From Peptoniphilus genitalis (GTDB lineage: Bacteria; Bacillota; Clostridia; Tissierellales; Peptoniphilaceae), in NCBI RefSeq assembly GCF_023614525.1, contig NZ_CP097885.1, positions 1,114,501 through 1,178,500 on the forward strand: a stretch of 64,000 nucleotides of DNA. Direction: 5' to 3'. This document shows, piece after piece, positions 42,866 through 52,299 of the stretch; position 1 is the first letter of the stretch; each line of letters starts with the position of its first letter. Below the pieces are notes generated by a model that was not told the origin of the DNA, searched no databases, and saw only the letters and a list, made by a program, of their open reading frames with translations. Made by a program: the position numbers and the translations under genes.

Positions 42866-43177
42866 ATGGCAAGAGATCAATTCCAAACCCTAACAGAGCC
42901 CATGTACTACACCCTCTTGGCTCTGGACCAAGTTAGAAATGGGGCAGAGATAACAGCCTGGGTAAGTGAAATCACAAGGGGAAGAATAAACTTAGGACCA
43001 GGAACCCTCTATGCCCTCTTGGCTCAATTCTTAGAAAATGATTTTATCACAAGAGTCGAAGTAGACAAGAAGGGAAAATATTACAAGATAACCGATGAGG
43101 GACGAGAACTTCTTGAGGAAGAAGTGAAGAGACTTAGACTATTAATAGATAACTACGAAAATTATTTTCATGTGTGA
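42866..43177 (+). CDS. PadR-family transcriptional regulator
   Basis: This 103-residue winged-helix repressor is of the PadR type. Characteristic parts are LTEPMYYTLLALDQVRNGAEI, LGPGTLYALLAQFLENDFIT and RVEVDKKGKYYKITDEGREL. It starts two bases after the DUF2812 stop with GGAGGTG inside the end of that gene. It probably binds the TATCGA palindromes at the operon promoter. Confidence 0.93.
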   Translation: MARDQFQTLTEPMYYTLLALDQVRNGAEITAWVSEITRGRINLGPGTLYALLAQFLENDFITRVEVDKKGKYYKITDEGRELLEEEVKRLRLLIDNYENYFHV

Positions 43178-43682
43178 TGCTTATAAATAATTCTGGGAAG
43201 CCTACTAATTGATGGAAATTATTTCGGATATGAGAGAAAAAGACTAGCCTTATTAAAAAATATATGAAATAAATTAAGACATAATAAAAATTAAACTAAG
43301 GGAAAAAACAAAGGCCCTCCCTATCTAGGAGGGAGTTTTAGGTGGATTCCACTTACAAGGGGAGCACAAAAAAATTAAATGGACAAGGCAGGAGAAAACA
43401 TTTAATTTGTTTTATAGTTATGTTTGTTCTTATGGCTATTTTCTTAAGATAAGCTTTTAAGCGTCCAGAGGCAAGGATTAGGATGCCAGTTGCTGTCCCA
43501 CACATTTTTTATATTATATGAATAGGAATCGTTACTTGTCTTGTAAAATTTTTTAAAAGTAAACAATATATTGAATGGTATAACAAATACAGGATTAAAA
43601 CAAAATTAAGGGGAATGTAATCTATAATTTATAGGTTACATTCCCCTTAATATAATATTAAATTTGTTCCGTGTTTACGGGT
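43178..43682. other. Intergenic region with terminator hairpin
   Basis: A long hairpin (AAGGGGAATGTAATCTATAA at 43607 with its complement to 43647) most likely ends the minus-strand met operon. A small CCCTCC/GGAGGG hairpin sits at 43314-43334. No ORF is supported between them. Confidence 0.6.
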
Positions 43683-43892
43683 TCATTTCACTTTTACATG
43701 CTCCCATACTTTAGAACTTCCAATTACTCCAATTTTTACAGATTCGTCTGTTGTAGTAGTTTCTGTGCTATTTTCTTTTTCTTCTACATTTGTAGTAGTT
43801 TCTTCTTGTTTATTAACTTCTGCCTCATTATAGTTCCACATCCAGTAAGGATTGTAACTAAGGCTAAAAATAAAATACCTTTTAGTTTTTTC
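43683..43892 (-). pseudogene. Decayed second metQ (N-terminal fragment, frameshifted)
   Basis: On the minus strand, right at the metQ stop, one frame reads KKLKGILFLALVTILTGCG, a lipoprotein signal without a proper start codon. After a frame change the sequence reads EETTTNVEEKENSTETTT and VKIGVIGSSKVWEHVK, matching VKVGIIGDSKEWDYVK of the intact MetQ next to it. It then stops. It is the remnant of a tandem metQ copy. Confidence 0.8.
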
Positions 43893-44784
43893 AGTATTTT
43901 TCTCCAATGCCCCATGCTGGGAAGACTACAGGTGTTTCTTTTTTTCTAAGTTTGATTACTTCATCACTTTGGTATAACTCTACTATTCGTTTGTAAATTG
44001 GGTTATTTTCTTCACCTTCTCTAGCTACTATTACGTTAATGTATGGGTTATCTGGTTTGATATCATCCGCACTATTTAAGTCAAATGCTAATGAATCTTC
44101 AATTGGTCTTAGTCCTGCATCTGATGCTTGTCCTGAGTATAATGCTACTAGTTCTACTTCATCTAGAGCTGATTTAATATTAGCTGAGTTAAACTCTAGA
44201 ATCTTAAAGTTTCTTGGATTTTCTATATCTTTTAGAGTAGGTGTGTATCCTGCATCCTCTGGCACTTTAATAAGTCCTATTTTATCTAAAAGGTTTAATG
44301 TTCTACCAGCGTTTGTAGCATCTTCAGGAATAACTATTGTATCTCCATCTTTTAGCTCTTCTATAGATTTTATTTTTTTAGAATATACTGCAATTGGTCC
44401 AATAAATGTGTTTCCGATAGGGTTTATTTTGTAACCAAGTTGTTCTTTTTCTCCATTTAGGTAAGCTACGTGTTGGAAAGAGTTTAGATCAATTTCTCCA
44501 AGATCTAAGGCAGCGTTTGGTAGAGTATAGGAATCAAACTGCACTAGTTCTATATCGATACCTTCTTTAGCAGCTTCAGTTTTAACATAATCCCATTCTT
44601 TACTATCGCCAATAATACCAACTTTTACTTTTTTATCTTTTGTTTCTTTATTTTCTTTAGTTTCTGAAACTTTATTTGTTGCTTGTTCTTTATTTTCTGC
44701 ATTTTGTTTTTGGTTATTATTTCCACATGCTGTAAATAATAAAAGCGATAATCCTATAATTAATATTGAATATAATTTTTTCAT
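43891..44784 (-). CDS. metQ: MetQ methionine-binding lipoprotein
   Basis: This is the substrate-binding lipoprotein of the D/L-methionine ABC importer. The 297-residue protein has the signal MKKLYSILIIGLSLLLFTAC with Cys 20, a low-complexity K/E/N linker, and the NlpA family pattern VKVGIIGDSKEWDYV, DSYTLPNAALDLGEIDLNSFQH, GNTFIGPIAVYSKK and TIVIPEDATNAGRTL. It is the third gene of the T-box-controlled operon. Confidence 0.95.
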   Translation of the reverse strand: MKKLYSILIIGLSLLLFTACGNNNQKQNAENKEQATNKVSETKENKETKDKKVKVGIIGDSKEWDYVKTEAAKEGIDIELVQFDSYTLPNAALDLGEIDLNSFQHVAYLNGEKEQLGYKINPIGNTFIGPIAVYSKKIKSIEELKDGDTIVIPEDATNAGRTLNLLDKIGLIKVPEDAGYTPTLKDIENPRNFKILEFNSANIKSALDEVELVALYSGQASDAGLRPIEDSLAFDLNSADDIKPDNPYINVIVAREGEENNPIYKRIVELYQSDEVIKLRKKETPVVFPAWGIGEKY

Positions 44785-44802
44785 TTGTTTTTCTCCTTTA
44801 AA

Positions 44803-45483
44803 TTAATGTGTAGTTTTCTTTATTACTCTATTTCCGGTAAACTGAATTATTGTTACAAATATTAAAATCAGTATTACTGAAACGTAAGTTATATCGGTAA
44901 AATGTCTATTGTGACCATATCTTATTACAAAAGCTCCTAGGCCACCTCCGCCAACAGCTCCCCCCATTGCAGTAAGGCCTAAAAGACTTATAGCTGTAAT
45001 TGTTGTGGCTCTAGCTATATCTGGGATACTTTCTCTTAGATATACTCTAAAAATAATTTCTAAAGGTGAAAGTCCCATTGATTGTGCGGCTTCTACAACA
45101 CCTTTATCAACTGATGATAATGCTAAATCTACTTGTCTTGTAAAAAATGGGACACATCCCATTACAAGAGGGAAGATTGCACCTTTTACTCCAATGAATG
45201 TTCCCATTATAATTCTTGTAAGTGGTATCAATAAAGTTATTAAAATTACAAATGGGATAGATCTAAAAACATTTACTATTGTAGCTAATATGTTATTAAT
45301 AAATTTATTTTCTAAGATATTTCCTTCCCTTGTGACTACTAAGATCGTACCTAATATAATTCCAAATATAAAAGATAATATTCCTGATGCAAATAGCATT
45401 ATTAGTGTTTCTTTAATACTAACTACAAATTCATCTAAATAATAAAATAAATTTGGTGTGTACTGTTCCATTAATTGTTCCAT
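44803..45483 (-). CDS. metI: MetI methionine ABC permease
   Basis: This 226-residue permease has five hydrophobic segments and the MetI landmarks VFRSIPFVILITLLIPLTRII, VEAAQSMGLSPLEIIFRVYL and AMGGAVGGGGLGAFVIRYG. GGGAGGTG lies before the ATG, which overlaps the metN stop. Confidence 0.95.
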   Translation of the reverse strand: MEQLMEQYTPNLFYYLDEFVVSIKETLIMLFASGILSFIFGIILGTILVVTREGNILENKFINNILATIVNVFRSIPFVILITLLIPLTRIIMGTFIGVKGAIFPLVMGCVPFFTRQVDLALSSVDKGVVEAAQSMGLSPLEIIFRVYLRESIPDIARATTITAISLLGLTAMGGAVGGGGLGAFVIRYGHNRHFTDITYVSVILILIFVTIIQFTGNRVIKKTTH

Positions 45484-46526
45484 TAGTTCACCTCCCTTTC
45501 TTTAATTATTTTAGTTGATATACCGTTACTGTTAAGATATTTAATAGCTTCAAGCTGATTTTTTTCTTCTCCCTTAAATAAAACTATAAGAGATCCTACA
45601 ATTGTGTTTGTAATAACGTCTATATCACCAAAAAGTATACTTACATCTAAATCAAAATTTCTAGATATATATGAAACTGTGGCATCCTTAGTGTCTGAAC
45701 CAGAGAAATCTATTCTAATAATTCTGTCGTTTTTTGTAGTCTCGACTAATTGAGATTTTTCTAAAATCAACTCATCAACTTTTGATAGGTTAGAGGTAGT
45801 AGCTATAAAATCTTTTGAGATTTCTGCTTTAGGTTTTCTAAACACTTCTAAAACATTATCACTTTCTACGACTTTACCACCTTCCATTATTGCTACTCTG
45901 TCACATATTGTTTTTATAACGTCCATTTCGTGAGTTATTATAACTATTGTGATTGCTAGAGTTTTATTTAAATTTTTTAAAAGCTCTAGTATTGATTTAG
46001 TAGTTTTTGGGTCTAATGCTGAGGTAGCCTCGTCACATAGTAGAATTTTTGGTTTTGATGCTAGTGCTCTAGCTATTGCTACTCTCTGTTTTTGACCACC
46101 TGAAAGTTCTGATGGATATTTATAAATCTCTCTTTCTATTCCTACGATCTCAGCTAGCTCTTTTACTCTGGCTTCAATTTCAGATTTTGATAATGATGTG
46201 TTTTTTAAAGAAAAAGCTATATTATCAAATACTGAAATCGAGTGAAGTAGGTTAAAGTGCTGAAATATCATACCGATATTTTTTCTCTCTTCTCTTAGCT
46301 CTTTTTCACTTAGAGTTGTTAGATCAACCCCATCAATTATGACATTTCCTGAATCAGGTTTTTCTAGTAGATTTATACATCTTACTAGAGTAGACTTACC
46401 AGCTCCTGAATACCCTATAAACCCGAATATTTCTGAATCATTTATTGTAAGCCTTACGTCATCGACAGCTTTAATAAAATAATCTCCGCTTTTAAAAGTT
46501 TTAGTTACATTCTTAAGTTCAATCAA
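45483..46526 (-). CDS. metN: MetN methionine ABC ATPase
   Basis: This 347-residue ATPase has Walker A GYSGAGKST, signature LSGGQKQRV, Walker B ILLCDEATSALDP, and a C-terminal NIL domain (IIRIDFSGSDTKDATVSYIS, then IVGSLIVLFKG) that binds methionine and inhibits transport. It starts with TTG behind AAAGGA. It is the first gene after the T-box. Confidence 0.95.
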   Translation of the reverse strand: MIELKNVTKTFKSGDYFIKAVDDVRLTINDSEIFGFIGYSGAGKSTLVRCINLLEKPDSGNVIIDGVDLTTLSEKELREERKNIGMIFQHFNLLHSISVFDNIAFSLKNTSLSKSEIEARVKELAEIVGIEREIYKYPSELSGGQKQRVAIARALASKPKILLCDEATSALDPKTTKSILELLKNLNKTLAITIVIITHEMDVIKTICDRVAIMEGGKVVESDNVLEVFRKPKAEISKDFIATTSNLSKVDELILEKSQLVETTKNDRIIRIDFSGSDTKDATVSYISRNFDLDVSILFGDIDVITNTIVGSLIVLFKGEEKNQLEAIKYLNSNGISTKIIKEREVN

Positions 46527-46564
46527 ATTTTACGTCCTTTCATATCTATTTTCTTCCCTAAAAT

Positions 46565-46836
46565 AAAAAAAGCTTCCGTCCCCAAAAAGGACGAAAGCTA
46601 TGCTTACGTGATACCACCTTAATTTATCTTTTTATTACTAAAAAGACCTCAATAGGATACTCTTAATATAGATCATATCCCTTCTTCTGTAACGGGAAGT
46701 CCCGTATAGTTCTAATATCGAACTATCTCATCAGAGACCATGTTCATCAACTCTTCTTTTAGTTTCTCTCATCACCCGAAACTTCTCTGTAAAAAGTCCT
46801 TTTGACTACTCTTCTCTTCGTATAATTTAGAATATG
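46565..46836 (-). promoter_or_regulatory. Methionine T-box riboswitch
   Basis: On the minus strand the leader shows a T-box core AAGGTGGTATCACG (at 46607-46620), where TGGT can pair with the ACCA end of uncharged tRNA-Met. The terminator hairpin follows: GCTTTCGTCC and GGGACGGAAGC, then TTTTTTT. In Stem I the segment GATGAACATGGTCTCTG offers ATG as specifier codon. This allows readthrough into metNIQ when charged tRNA-Met is scarce. Confidence 0.9.
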
Positions 46837-46842
46837 TTTTAA

Positions 46843-46871
46843 ATAATACTAAGTTAAAATATGCTTGTCAA
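46843..46871 (-). promoter_or_regulatory. Promoter of the met operon
   Basis: On the minus strand TTGACA (46866-46871) and TATTAT (46843-46848) with a 17-bp spacer, just ahead of the T-box. Confidence 0.8.
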
Positions 46872-46902
46872 CAATTTTTTTTAAAATTATTGTATAATTT
46901 TT

Positions 46903-47029
46903 TAGGAAAAGGAGAAGCTTACTAACAGAAAGCTGCGATTATTATTCATCAGAAAAAAACAAACTTGGCATAAAAAAGACTGTTGTTAAGTCACAGGACC
47001 TTGCAGGCAATTTATGAGAAAGAAAAATA
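46903..47029 (+). pseudogene. Internal fragment of the DUF2812 gene
   Basis: About 125 bp match 42543-42669 of the DUF2812 gene closely. The frame reads LLTESCDYYSSEKNKLGI, then KKTVVKSQDLAGNL, and stops at TGA. It has no start. It lies on the other side of the met operon from its parent. Confidence 0.88.
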
Positions 47030-47109
47030 ATAAAAAGTAAAATAATATAAAAAAGCAACTTATAATTTGTTACAATGGTATTATAATAAAGCAAATAAAG
47101 GAGGATATT

Positions 47110-47868
47110 ATGAGATTTGAAAATAAGGTTCTTGTTATTACAGGAGCATCATCTGGTGTAGGAAGAGCTGCCAGCCTTATGGCGGCAAGTGAAGGGGCAA
47201 AAGTTTATTCCTTTGCAAGAAGAAAGGAAAAGTTGGAAGCTCTAGCTGAAGAAGCAAAGTCCTTGGGCTACAAGGGAGAAATAATTCCTGTTCCAGGTGA
47301 CGTGTCTAAGCAAGAAGAAGTGGATAGACTTTTTGAAAAAGTAAAAAATGAAAATGAAAAGCTTGATGTCCTCATTGCCAATGCGGGCATAATGGATAAG
47401 TTTGAACCTGTAACTCACTGCCAAGAAGAAACTTTTGACAGGATCTTTGAAGTTAATGTAAAGGGATCCTTTAGACTCTTTAAGGCTGCTATCCCTCTAA
47501 TGAAAGATGGAGGTTCAATTGTTGCAACAACATCAATAGCAGGTGTAAGAGGCGGCAAGGCAGGAGTTGCTTACACAATGTCCAAGAGTGCCATCCATGG
47601 TCTAGTGAGAAACACTGCTGCTATGTATGCCAATGACAAAATTCGCTGCAACGCTGTAGCGCCTGGTGGCATCGCAACAGAAATCCTAGAAAATCTTAAT
47701 GATGTTGACGAAAAGGGAATTGAAGTCGTAATGAGGGGACCAAAGCTTGACAAGATGGTGGCAAGCGCAGAAGAAATTGCTGCAAATCTTCTCTTCCTTG
47801 CATCAGACCAAGCATCTAATATCAACGGACAAATTTTAGTTTCAGACGGCGGACTTACTAACATGTAA
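47110..47868 (+). CDS. Short-chain dehydrogenase/reductase
   Basis: This 252-residue SDR is a NAD(P)-dependent oxidoreductase. Visible are the coenzyme loop TGASSGVGRAASL, NAGIMDKFEPV, the catalytic Ser in VATTSIAG and YTMSK (Tyr-x3-Lys), then the C-terminal QILVSDGGLTNM. The FARRKEKLE after strand 2 suggests NADP. The substrate is unknown. AAGGAGG precedes the ATG. A terminator follows, and a broken copy of its 3' end lies 1.1 kb downstream. Confidence 0.92.
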   Translation: MRFENKVLVITGASSGVGRAASLMAASEGAKVYSFARRKEKLEALAEEAKSLGYKGEIIPVPGDVSKQEEVDRLFEKVKNENEKLDVLIANAGIMDKFEPVTHCQEETFDRIFEVNVKGSFRLFKAAIPLMKDGGSIVATTSIAGVRGGKAGVAYTMSKSAIHGLVRNTAAMYANDKIRCNAVAPGGIATEILENLNDVDEKGIEVVMRGPKLDKMVASAEEIAANLLFLASDQASNINGQILVSDGGLTNM

Positions 47869-48178
47869 TTAGATTTTGAATTTTAAAGGTTCATGCAAGA
47901 TTTTTGCATGAATCTTTTTTTATTTAAAGACAAGCTTAGGAGGCTTTTAATTATCTAACTACAGATAGGAAAAGGGGCAAGTATAAATTAATAGTCAAAG
48001 AACTAAGCTACTTTGATAAGCCTAATATTTTGCTAACAAGATAGAGGTTGCAAGCATATGTACTAGATTGAAAATATTTTTCATTTAACATATAATTCCC
48101 TTAGAACTTTAGCAATATTTTAAAGCAAGTCTATCTAGTTAAGAGGAGACATAAAAAATTTTAGCAAGGGTTAGGTAA
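47869..48178. other. Intergenic region with SDR terminator
   Basis: TTCATGCAA-GATTT-TTGCATGAA (47890-47912) followed by TCTTTTTTT ends the SDR transcript. No feature is supported in the rest. Confidence 0.75.
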
Positions 48179-48922
48179 ATGGATTTTATAGAAGTAAACA
48201 AAGAAAATAAAAAGACAATACTACTTATACATCCTCTGGGATTTAATGCAGAGGCCATGAAAAATTTAATAGCTGATAAGTTGCCAAGTGATTATAGATA
48301 TATAATTCCAGAACTCGCAGGTCATGGCAAGTCGAAGGAAGTATTTAAGTCGACTGAGATTGAAGCGAAAAAAATTGAAAACTACCTATTAGAAAAGGGC
48401 ATAAGAGAAATAGACTTAGCCTTGGGGGCATCCTTGGGCGGACTTGTTCTCTTGAACTTATTAAATTCAAAAAAAATAAAATTTAATAAGTCAATATTTG
48501 AAGCTTGTTCCCTGTCAGAAGGATCCAAAATAAAGGAAATTTTGGCTAGAAAGTTTGTAATGGATAAGCAAAAGAAGGCTCTTAAAGATAGGAAGTTCGC
48601 CCTAGATGAAATTGAAAAATTTTATGGCAAGCAGTGGAGCAATATTATTGCAGACACTCTTATTGGCATGGATAAAAAAAGTGTGACCAACCTTGTCAAG
48701 ACTTTTGTTTATGTAAAAGTCCCTAAGCTATCCAAGGCAGACCAAGAAAAATGTATTTTTTGTTACGGGTCAGAAGAATTTAATTTAAAGGAATCAAAAA
48801 AGATAATTGAGAAAAAACTTCCCAATGTAAAAGTAAAAATTTGGAAGGGCTACAATCATTGCGAAATCCTAGCAAGGAATAACTCATACTATTGCAGATT
48901 TTTAGAGGGCGAGTTAGGCTAA
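48179..48922 (+). CDS. Alpha/beta hydrolase
   Basis: This 247-residue protein has the alpha/beta hydrolase pattern: oxyanion region LLIHPLGFNAEAM, YIIPELAGHGKSK, nucleophile elbow LGASLGGLVLL (Ser) and a late His in GYNHCEILAR. No signal peptide. The substrate is unknown. The ribosome site is weak (AGGTAA). Confidence 0.85.
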   Translation: MDFIEVNKENKKTILLIHPLGFNAEAMKNLIADKLPSDYRYIIPELAGHGKSKEVFKSTEIEAKKIENYLLEKGIREIDLALGASLGGLVLLNLLNSKKIKFNKSIFEACSLSEGSKIKEILARKFVMDKQKKALKDRKFALDEIEKFYGKQWSNIIADTLIGMDKKSVTNLVKTFVYVKVPKLSKADQEKCIFCYGSEEFNLKESKKIIEKKLPNVKVKIWKGYNHCEILARNNSYYCRFLEGELG

Positions 48923-48981
48923 AAAGCAAAAGGAAATACATAGAAAATTATAGGCAGAAAAAACATAGGCTGAGAAAAAGT

Positions 48982-49163
48982 TGGAAAACTTAAATTACGT
49001 CTATGAAAAGGGAATGGGACTTGTAATGAGGGGACCAAAGCTTGACAAGGTGCTGGCAAGCCCAGAAGAAATTGCTGCAAATCTTCTCTATCTTGCATCA
49101 GACTGAGCATATAACATAAAGGGACAAATTTTGCTTTCAGGCAGCGGACTTACTAATATGTAA
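48982..49163 (+). pseudogene. Truncated copy of the SDR 3' end
   Basis: About 180 bp match the last third of the SDR gene (about 47687-47868), including NLNYVYEKGMGLVMRGPKLD and EEIAANLLYLASD. A TGA replaces the Gln codon after ASD, and the copy ends GSGLTNM and stop. There is no upstream part, so it is a dead remnant. Confidence 0.9.
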
Positions 49164-49496
49164 ATTAATAGTCTGATAGATTTAATTCTTAAACAAAAAT
49201 AAAATTTTAAAAATTCGCAAGTCTCACATGAAAGAGATTTGTGAATTTTTTTGTTTTCTAGTAAGTTATTATTTAATTAACAAAGGAGAATTGGGTGGCA
49301 AGATACAGGGTGCTTCTTTGCCATAGGAATCAGAGAAAGAGATTAATAATAAGGAAATTGCGAAGAGAGTTGACGACCTATTTTTCTGTTTGAAAGTTTT
49401 ACTTGATGGCTTGATTAATTTTTTTTACAAAATAAAAAAAGCAAGATACTAAAATTTTAATTAATATCTTGCCTTATTTTTAAAAATTATTATTTA
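49164..49496. other. Intergenic region with two terminators
   Basis: A wobble hairpin (AATTCGCAAGTCTC with GAGATTTGTGAATT, about 49210-49245) ends in TTTTTTT. At 49433-49477 GCAAGATA/TATCTTGC is the minus-strand terminator of the next gene. Between them (49283-49425) is a stretch with a ribosome-like AAGGAG and short broken frames that may be gene debris, but I cannot assign it. Confidence 0.6.
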
Positions 49497-50705
49497 TTAT
49501 TGATTGAATGAGTTGTTGGTAAATCCATTCATTGTATTCTCAGCGGATTGAGTTTTTATTTTCATTTTATCTAAAATGATTTTTGCCTTTTCTTCGTAGA
49601 CATTCCTATGAGCCATATCGTATTGAACATCCCTTGCGTCAAAAGTTTGAACTATCATGTTTCCGTTTTTTGTTATTTTACTATTTTCTTCGAGTAACTC
49701 TTTAGCTTGTGAAATACTTCTAATGAAGCCACCATATTGTTTATAATTATCTATATCATAAAAAGAAATTCCAGAATCGAAGAATTCAAGTTGAAATTTA
49801 TTAAGATCTTTTTCAGGTATTTTTATAGATAGTTTTGGGTTTCCAAAGCTATAGACAAATTCGCCGTCAATAATATCAGCTTTTACAGAAGAAAATTCAG
49901 GTATTTTATTTCCACAAGGAGCAACTATAATCCTATCCATTAAATCATAAGATTTCATCATTTCGTCATATAGCTTTCCAGATGATTGAATAAAATCTTC
50001 AACTAAAATTTTTCCAATGAAATACTTTGAACCAGAAATAAGAGTTGTTAAAGTATAATCATCTTCATTTATTTCACTTCTAAAGATATATGTTCCAAGG
50101 TATCCCAAATCTTCATATCCAAGTTTTTTTCCAGCTTTGTTTACTTCTTTTGAGTAAACAGCAATTCCCTTTTCAAATTGGCTAGGTCTAAATTCAATTT
50201 TATCTTCAGAATTTTTCGGAAGGAATAATTTGAAACCAAACTCTGGGTATTCTTTTACCTCGTAATTAGACTTTTGAACTTTAGGAAATACGGCGGGCTT
50301 TTTGCCAATGTAAACAGACCTAGAATCATTGTCCCAGCCAACTTCTTTGCCAAAGTTTTCGGAAATAAATCTAAGAGGGACAAAAGTCCTATCATTATTT
50401 ATAAAAGTCTTGACATCCATTTGACTTGTTTTGCCATCTTTCTCGTACTCGCTTGAGTCAACTTTTAAGTTAAGCTCATGAGAATCATTGGAGATTTTAA
50501 TTCCCTTGCTTTCTTTAAAATAATCTACTTTGTAGCCAAGATTTTCAGAAATAAATCTAAGAGGAACAAAAGTCCTAGAGTCTTTTATTATTACATCAGC
50601 CTTTTGAATTTGTCCGTCGATAAATAAATTGGGACTAGATGTAGCAAAGACACTGCTTGGAAGTAGACTAAGAGCTAACATGCCAATAAATAATTTTTTG
50701 TTCAT
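49497..50705 (-). CDS. Exported protein with copper-amine-oxidase-N type domain
   Basis: This 402-residue protein has a signal peptide (KKLFIGMLALSLLPSSVFA) and two repeats of the Cu_amine_oxidN1/stalk domain: SRTFVPLRFISENLGYKVDY and DRTFVPLRFISENFGKEVGW, each followed by a strand (KGIKISN, RSVYIGK). The other 250 residues are unrecognised. Such domains occur on surface proteins of clostridia and relatives as wall-associated modules. AAGGAGG precedes the ATG. Confidence 0.87.
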   Translation of the reverse strand: MNKKLFIGMLALSLLPSSVFATSSPNLFIDGQIQKADVIIKDSRTFVPLRFISENLGYKVDYFKESKGIKISNDSHELNLKVDSSEYEKDGKTSQMDVKTFINNDRTFVPLRFISENFGKEVGWDNDSRSVYIGKKPAVFPKVQKSNYEVKEYPEFGFKLFLPKNSEDKIEFRPSQFEKGIAVYSKEVNKAGKKLGYEDLGYLGTYIFRSEINEDDYTLTTLISGSKYFIGKILVEDFIQSSGKLYDEMMKSYDLMDRIIVAPCGNKIPEFSSVKADIIDGEFVYSFGNPKLSIKIPEKDLNKFQLEFFDSGISFYDIDNYKQYGGFIRSISQAKELLEENSKITKNGNMIVQTFDARDVQYDMAHRNVYEEKAKIILDKMKIKTQSAENTMNGFTNNSFNQ

Positions 50706-50854
50706 AACAATCCTCCTTTTTATTAGATTATAGCATAAAAGAAAGAAAGTATTCTTTTGGAAAATTTGAAACGCAACAAATAAATTATGAAAAGAGAAAA
50801 GTAATCATAAGTGTGATAAAATAAAATTACAAATGAGATTACAAGGGGGATATT

Positions 50855-51337
50855 ATGTCAGATAATAAAAAAATTGCCATTCAAGAAACTTACGGCGAAA
50901 GATTTCAATACTGTTGGGGTTGTGGACCAAAGAACCATGAGGGAATGCACCTAAGATCTTATCCATCTGAAGATGGAAGTGATTGCATCGCTAAGGTTAC
51001 TCCTGATTCAGTTTACACTGGTGGAGTTCCTGCCAACCTCTTTGGTGGAATGATTGCCATGATCTTCGACTGCCACGGCACTGCTTCTGCTGCTTGGTTT
51101 AAGCACAGAGACCTTGGCCTTGAACTTAATGAAGACACAGTTATTGGTAGATTTATAACGGCAAGACTTGAAGTGGACTTCAAAAAGCCAACTCCAATGG
51201 ACAAGGAAGTTACAGTTACTGCTACTGCTGAAGAAATTGGTGAGAGAAAGGTAATTGTAAACATGGTAATGGAAGCTGATGGCGAAGTTCGTGCTAAGGC
51301 AAGGATGGTTGCTGTTGGTGTAAAAGATAATATGTAA
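50855..51337 (+). CDS. PaaI-like hotdog thioesterase
   Basis: This 160-residue protein has a hotdog fold: CWGCGPKNHEGMHLRSYP, the long helix region PANLFGGMIAMIFDCHGTAS and RLEVDFKKPTPMDKEVTVTA. These match PaaI/FcbC-type acyl-CoA thioesterases. The Asp in FDCHG is the likely catalytic residue. The substrate is unknown. The gene stands alone. Confidence 0.85.
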   Translation: MSDNKKIAIQETYGERFQYCWGCGPKNHEGMHLRSYPSEDGSDCIAKVTPDSVYTGGVPANLFGGMIAMIFDCHGTASAAWFKHRDLGLELNEDTVIGRFITARLEVDFKKPTPMDKEVTVTATAEEIGERKVIVNMVMEADGEVRAKARMVAVGVKDNM

Positions 51338-51422
51338 ATTATTAGGAGACAAGTTCTCCTAATTTTTTTGCAAATTTTTTTGAATTACTTATAATGTAAG
51401 AAAAGATTATTAGGAGGAGCCT

Positions 51423-52280
51423 ATGACCTTAAAAGATAAAAAATTTTTATATATTTTTCTTTACTTACTTTCCTTTGGGCAAGTCCTTGGGGCCTTAATT
51501 TTCGTGAATAAAATTGAATTTATTCCAATTATCAACAACGTCCTACTTGGTCTTAGCTTTTTAGTTTTCTTTGGCCTACAAATTTTATCCATTTATAAGA
51601 TTTTAAATTTTAAGTTTAACAAGTACTTAAAGGTCCTTGTGGGTCTAATCTTAATAGGACTTTGTATCATCTCAATGGCTTATATACTTATGGCATTTGC
51701 TTTTGCTGGCAAAGAAAATCGACAAGTTGCCTATGATAATGAAAATTTTTACATCTTAAATGTTGGCTGGTTTGACCCAGTTTATGAAGTCTACAGAAAA
51801 AACTTCATCACCATGGATAAGCTAAGTGAAGATGAAATTAAAAATACCTTTGCTGATTTAAATAAGATTGAGGACGATGATGCAAGGGATATTTTAAAAA
51901 TTTTGATTTATGGAAGGGAAGGCCTTGATGGTGAGAGACCAGAGGAAGAAAATAAAAATCAAGATTTAAAGGAAGTAAAAGATAATAAGGAAGAAGTTTT
52001 AAAAAACTTTGAAGCCTCTGACGCCATAAAGATAGAAAATTCTGACTACGGTCTCTTAGAAGTTGACAGGGCAGGGGCAAGGTCACGCTGGTTCCTCGTA
52101 AAAATTTCTGGCGACAAGATGAAATTTTTATCTGAACTTGAAGAAACAAGTCCAAAAGCTTCTGGAAGGATGGATAAGGATGGCGTCATCCATTTGGAAT
52201 TCAATGACATAAATAATAATAAGACCACTTACATTTCAAAAGATGGTGGAAGGACCTTTGAAAAAATAAAGAGTCAGTGA
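51423..52280 (+). CDS. Membrane protein with C-terminal extracytoplasmic or beta-rich domain
   Basis: This 285-residue protein is not recognised. It has three N-terminal hydrophobic segments (about residues 8-28, 33-55 and 68-95), a charged middle rich in Glu and Lys, and a C-terminal region with SDYGLLEVDRAGARSRWFLV and TTYISKDGGRTFEKI. The last part resembles short BNR/Asp-box-type beta repeats. AGGAGG precedes the ATG. Its stop lies inside a terminator hairpin. Confidence 0.7.
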   Translation: MTLKDKKFLYIFLYLLSFGQVLGALIFVNKIEFIPIINNVLLGLSFLVFFGLQILSIYKILNFKFNKYLKVLVGLILIGLCIISMAYILMAFAFAGKENRQVAYDNENFYILNVGWFDPVYEVYRKNFITMDKLSEDEIKNTFADLNKIEDDDARDILKILIYGREGLDGERPEEENKNQDLKEVKDNKEEVLKNFEASDAIKIENSDYGLLEVDRAGARSRWFLVKISGDKMKFLSELEETSPKASGRMDKDGVIHLEFNDINNNKTTYISKDGGRTFEKIKSQ

Positions 52281-52299
52281 TGGAAATCACTGATTTTTT
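52274..52299 (+). terminator. Terminator overlapping the stop codon
   Basis: TCAGTGAT-GGAA-ATCACTGA followed by TTTTTT. The hairpin includes the TGA of the gene before it. Confidence 0.85.

Noticed and set aside
43314-43334. CCCTCC/GGAGGG hairpin as a terminator for padR
   Set aside because: The stem lacks a proper T tract right after it and lies over 130 bp past the stop. It is left as an unassigned hairpin.
43683-43907. A real 74-residue minus-strand gene beside metQ
   Set aside because: Its parts match the MetQ lipoprotein signal and first strand in two different frames, so it is a decayed duplicate.
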